Source: an uncultured Collinsella sp.
GTDB taxonomy: Bacteria; Actinomycetota; Coriobacteriia; Coriobacteriales; Coriobacteriaceae
DNA length: 5,746 nucleotides
Assembly (NCBI GenBank): GCA_902494375.1
Contig: CABUTL010000106.1
Span: forward strand, 1 to 5,746
Direction of reading: 5' to 3'
Under the pieces are notes generated by a model. It had not been told where the DNA came from, searched no databases, and saw only the letters and a program-made list of their open reading frames with translations. The translations under genes were made by a program, and so were the position numbers. Of this stretch, positions 5,370 to 5,746 are shown piece after piece; the first letter of the stretch is position 1, and every line of letters begins with the position of its first letter.

Positions 5370-5746
5370 ACCGACGTTTGGTGAACACGAACACGCCGAC
5401 GATGGCGAGACCGATGACGCCGGCGGCGATGCCGACGATGGCGAGCGGGTTGGTGCCAGTCTCCTGCTCGGAAGCACCAGAGGACTTCTTAGCAGTGGTC
5501 GTGGATGCGGCACCCGTATCGGACTTGGAATCGGACTTCTTGTCGGACTTGCTGTCCTTCTTGTCAGACTTCTTCTCGTCCTTCTTATCGGACTTATCGG
5601 AGTCCTTCTTATCGGACTTATCGGAGTCCTTCTTATCAGACTTGTTGTCCTTGGTCTCGGTCTTGGTCGACACCGTCGTCTTGGTCACCGGCTTCTGACC
5701 CGGGGCGATAGCGCCGCCGGCCTGCTGGCCCTTAGAGCCGGAGCCG
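5368..5746 (-). CDS. C-terminal part of a surface protein with K/D/S repeat stalk and C-terminal membrane anchor (5' end outside window)
   Basis: The frame is open from the right edge (first full codon at 5745) to TAG at 5368, giving 125 visible residues. A GTG at 5688 is only a valine codon in a longer protein: no Shine-Dalgarno site precedes it and the frame continues upstream as GSGSKGQQAGGAIAPGQKP. Order: Gly/Gln linker (1-19), Thr-rich VTKTTVSTKTETK (20-32), a highly charged K/D/S segment with repeats of DSDKSDKK (about 33-80), a Ser/Thr/Ala spacer, then SEQETGTNP, one hydrophobic helix (about 100-121) and the tail TKRR. This is the layout of a cell-wall or membrane anchor, but LPxTG is not present. 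The main extracellular domain lies outside the window and the protein cannot be named. It forms an operon with the DUF4430 gene. Confidence 0.75.
   Translation of the reverse strand, partial: GSGSKGQQAGGAIAPGQKPVTKTTVSTKTETKDNKSDKKDSDKSDKKDSDKSDKKDEKKSDKKDSKSDKKSDSKSDTGAASTTTAKKSSGASEQETGTNPLAIVGIAAGVIGLAIVGVFVFTKRR
5578..5649. repeat. 24-base tandem repeat encoding the octapeptide DSDKSDKK
   Basis: Two identical 24-base units (5578-5601 and 5602-5625) are followed by a diverged third (5626-5649). Each unit codes eight residues of the charged stalk on the minus strand. Related K/S/D codon strings continue on the lower-coordinate side to about 5520. Perfect in-frame units of this kind can change copy number by slippage without breaking the frame. 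Confidence 0.75.

Noticed and set aside
5578..5649. CRISPR array
   Set aside because: The repeat units are directly abutting, have no unique spacers and keep an open reading frame; this is a protein-coding tandem repeat.
5141..5698. Plus-strand 185-codon frame ending in LSDLSESFLSDL-type repeats
   Set aside because: It mirrors the charged repeat and the anchor of the minus-strand protein. The minus-strand frame has the membrane helix, KRR tail and operon geometry, so this one is a shadow.

Overview
The window looks like chromosomal DNA of a moderately GC-rich, gut-type actinobacterium of the class Coriobacteriia, with Collinsella or a close relative as my best guess. The reasons are GC-rich third codon positions in the main genes, short AT-richer intergenic regions with clear Shine-Dalgarno sites, a class III (Firmicutes-type) fructose-1,6-bisphosphatase in an actinobacterial-looking background, and membrane-anchored proteins with long Ser/Asp/Lys stalks. 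The genus is inference from style and content; no marker gene is present.

Layout. Bases 1-60 hold at most the tail of an unidentified reading frame. A DegV-family fatty-acid-binding protein lies on the minus strand (61-951). A 320-base divergent intergenic region follows, holding a possible 44-codon minus-strand small ORF, a weak degV promoter candidate and a 10-bp inverted repeat just upstream of the next gene. On the plus strand come fbp (1272-3188), two consecutive stem-loops, a GtrA-family membrane protein (3267-3662), a strong stem-loop, a spacer with an 11-bp inverted repeat and a -10-like box, and a second GtrA-family protein (3882-4289). A textbook intrinsic terminator (4316-4350) closes this block, and a second, oppositely directed terminator (4390-4427) closes the minus-strand block that faces it. 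That block encodes a membrane-anchored DUF4430 protein (4450-5358) and, just upstream of it, the C-terminal part of a second surface protein (5368-5746, entering from the right edge) with a K/D/S repeat stalk and a C-terminal membrane anchor.

How the genes fit together. Fbp supplies fructose-6-phosphate in gluconeogenesis, a precursor of wall and surface sugars. GtrA-type proteins are thought to move lipid-linked sugars across the membrane, so a link to surface polysaccharide is possible but not shown. The right-hand pair looks like a co-translated two-protein surface unit. DUF4430 resembles the C-terminal domain of transcobalamin-type proteins, so a corrinoid or other small-ligand capture role is a testable inference; the deciding domain of the partner gene, if there is one, lies outside the window.

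I found no tRNA, rRNA, CRISPR array, insertion sequence or recognised riboswitch.
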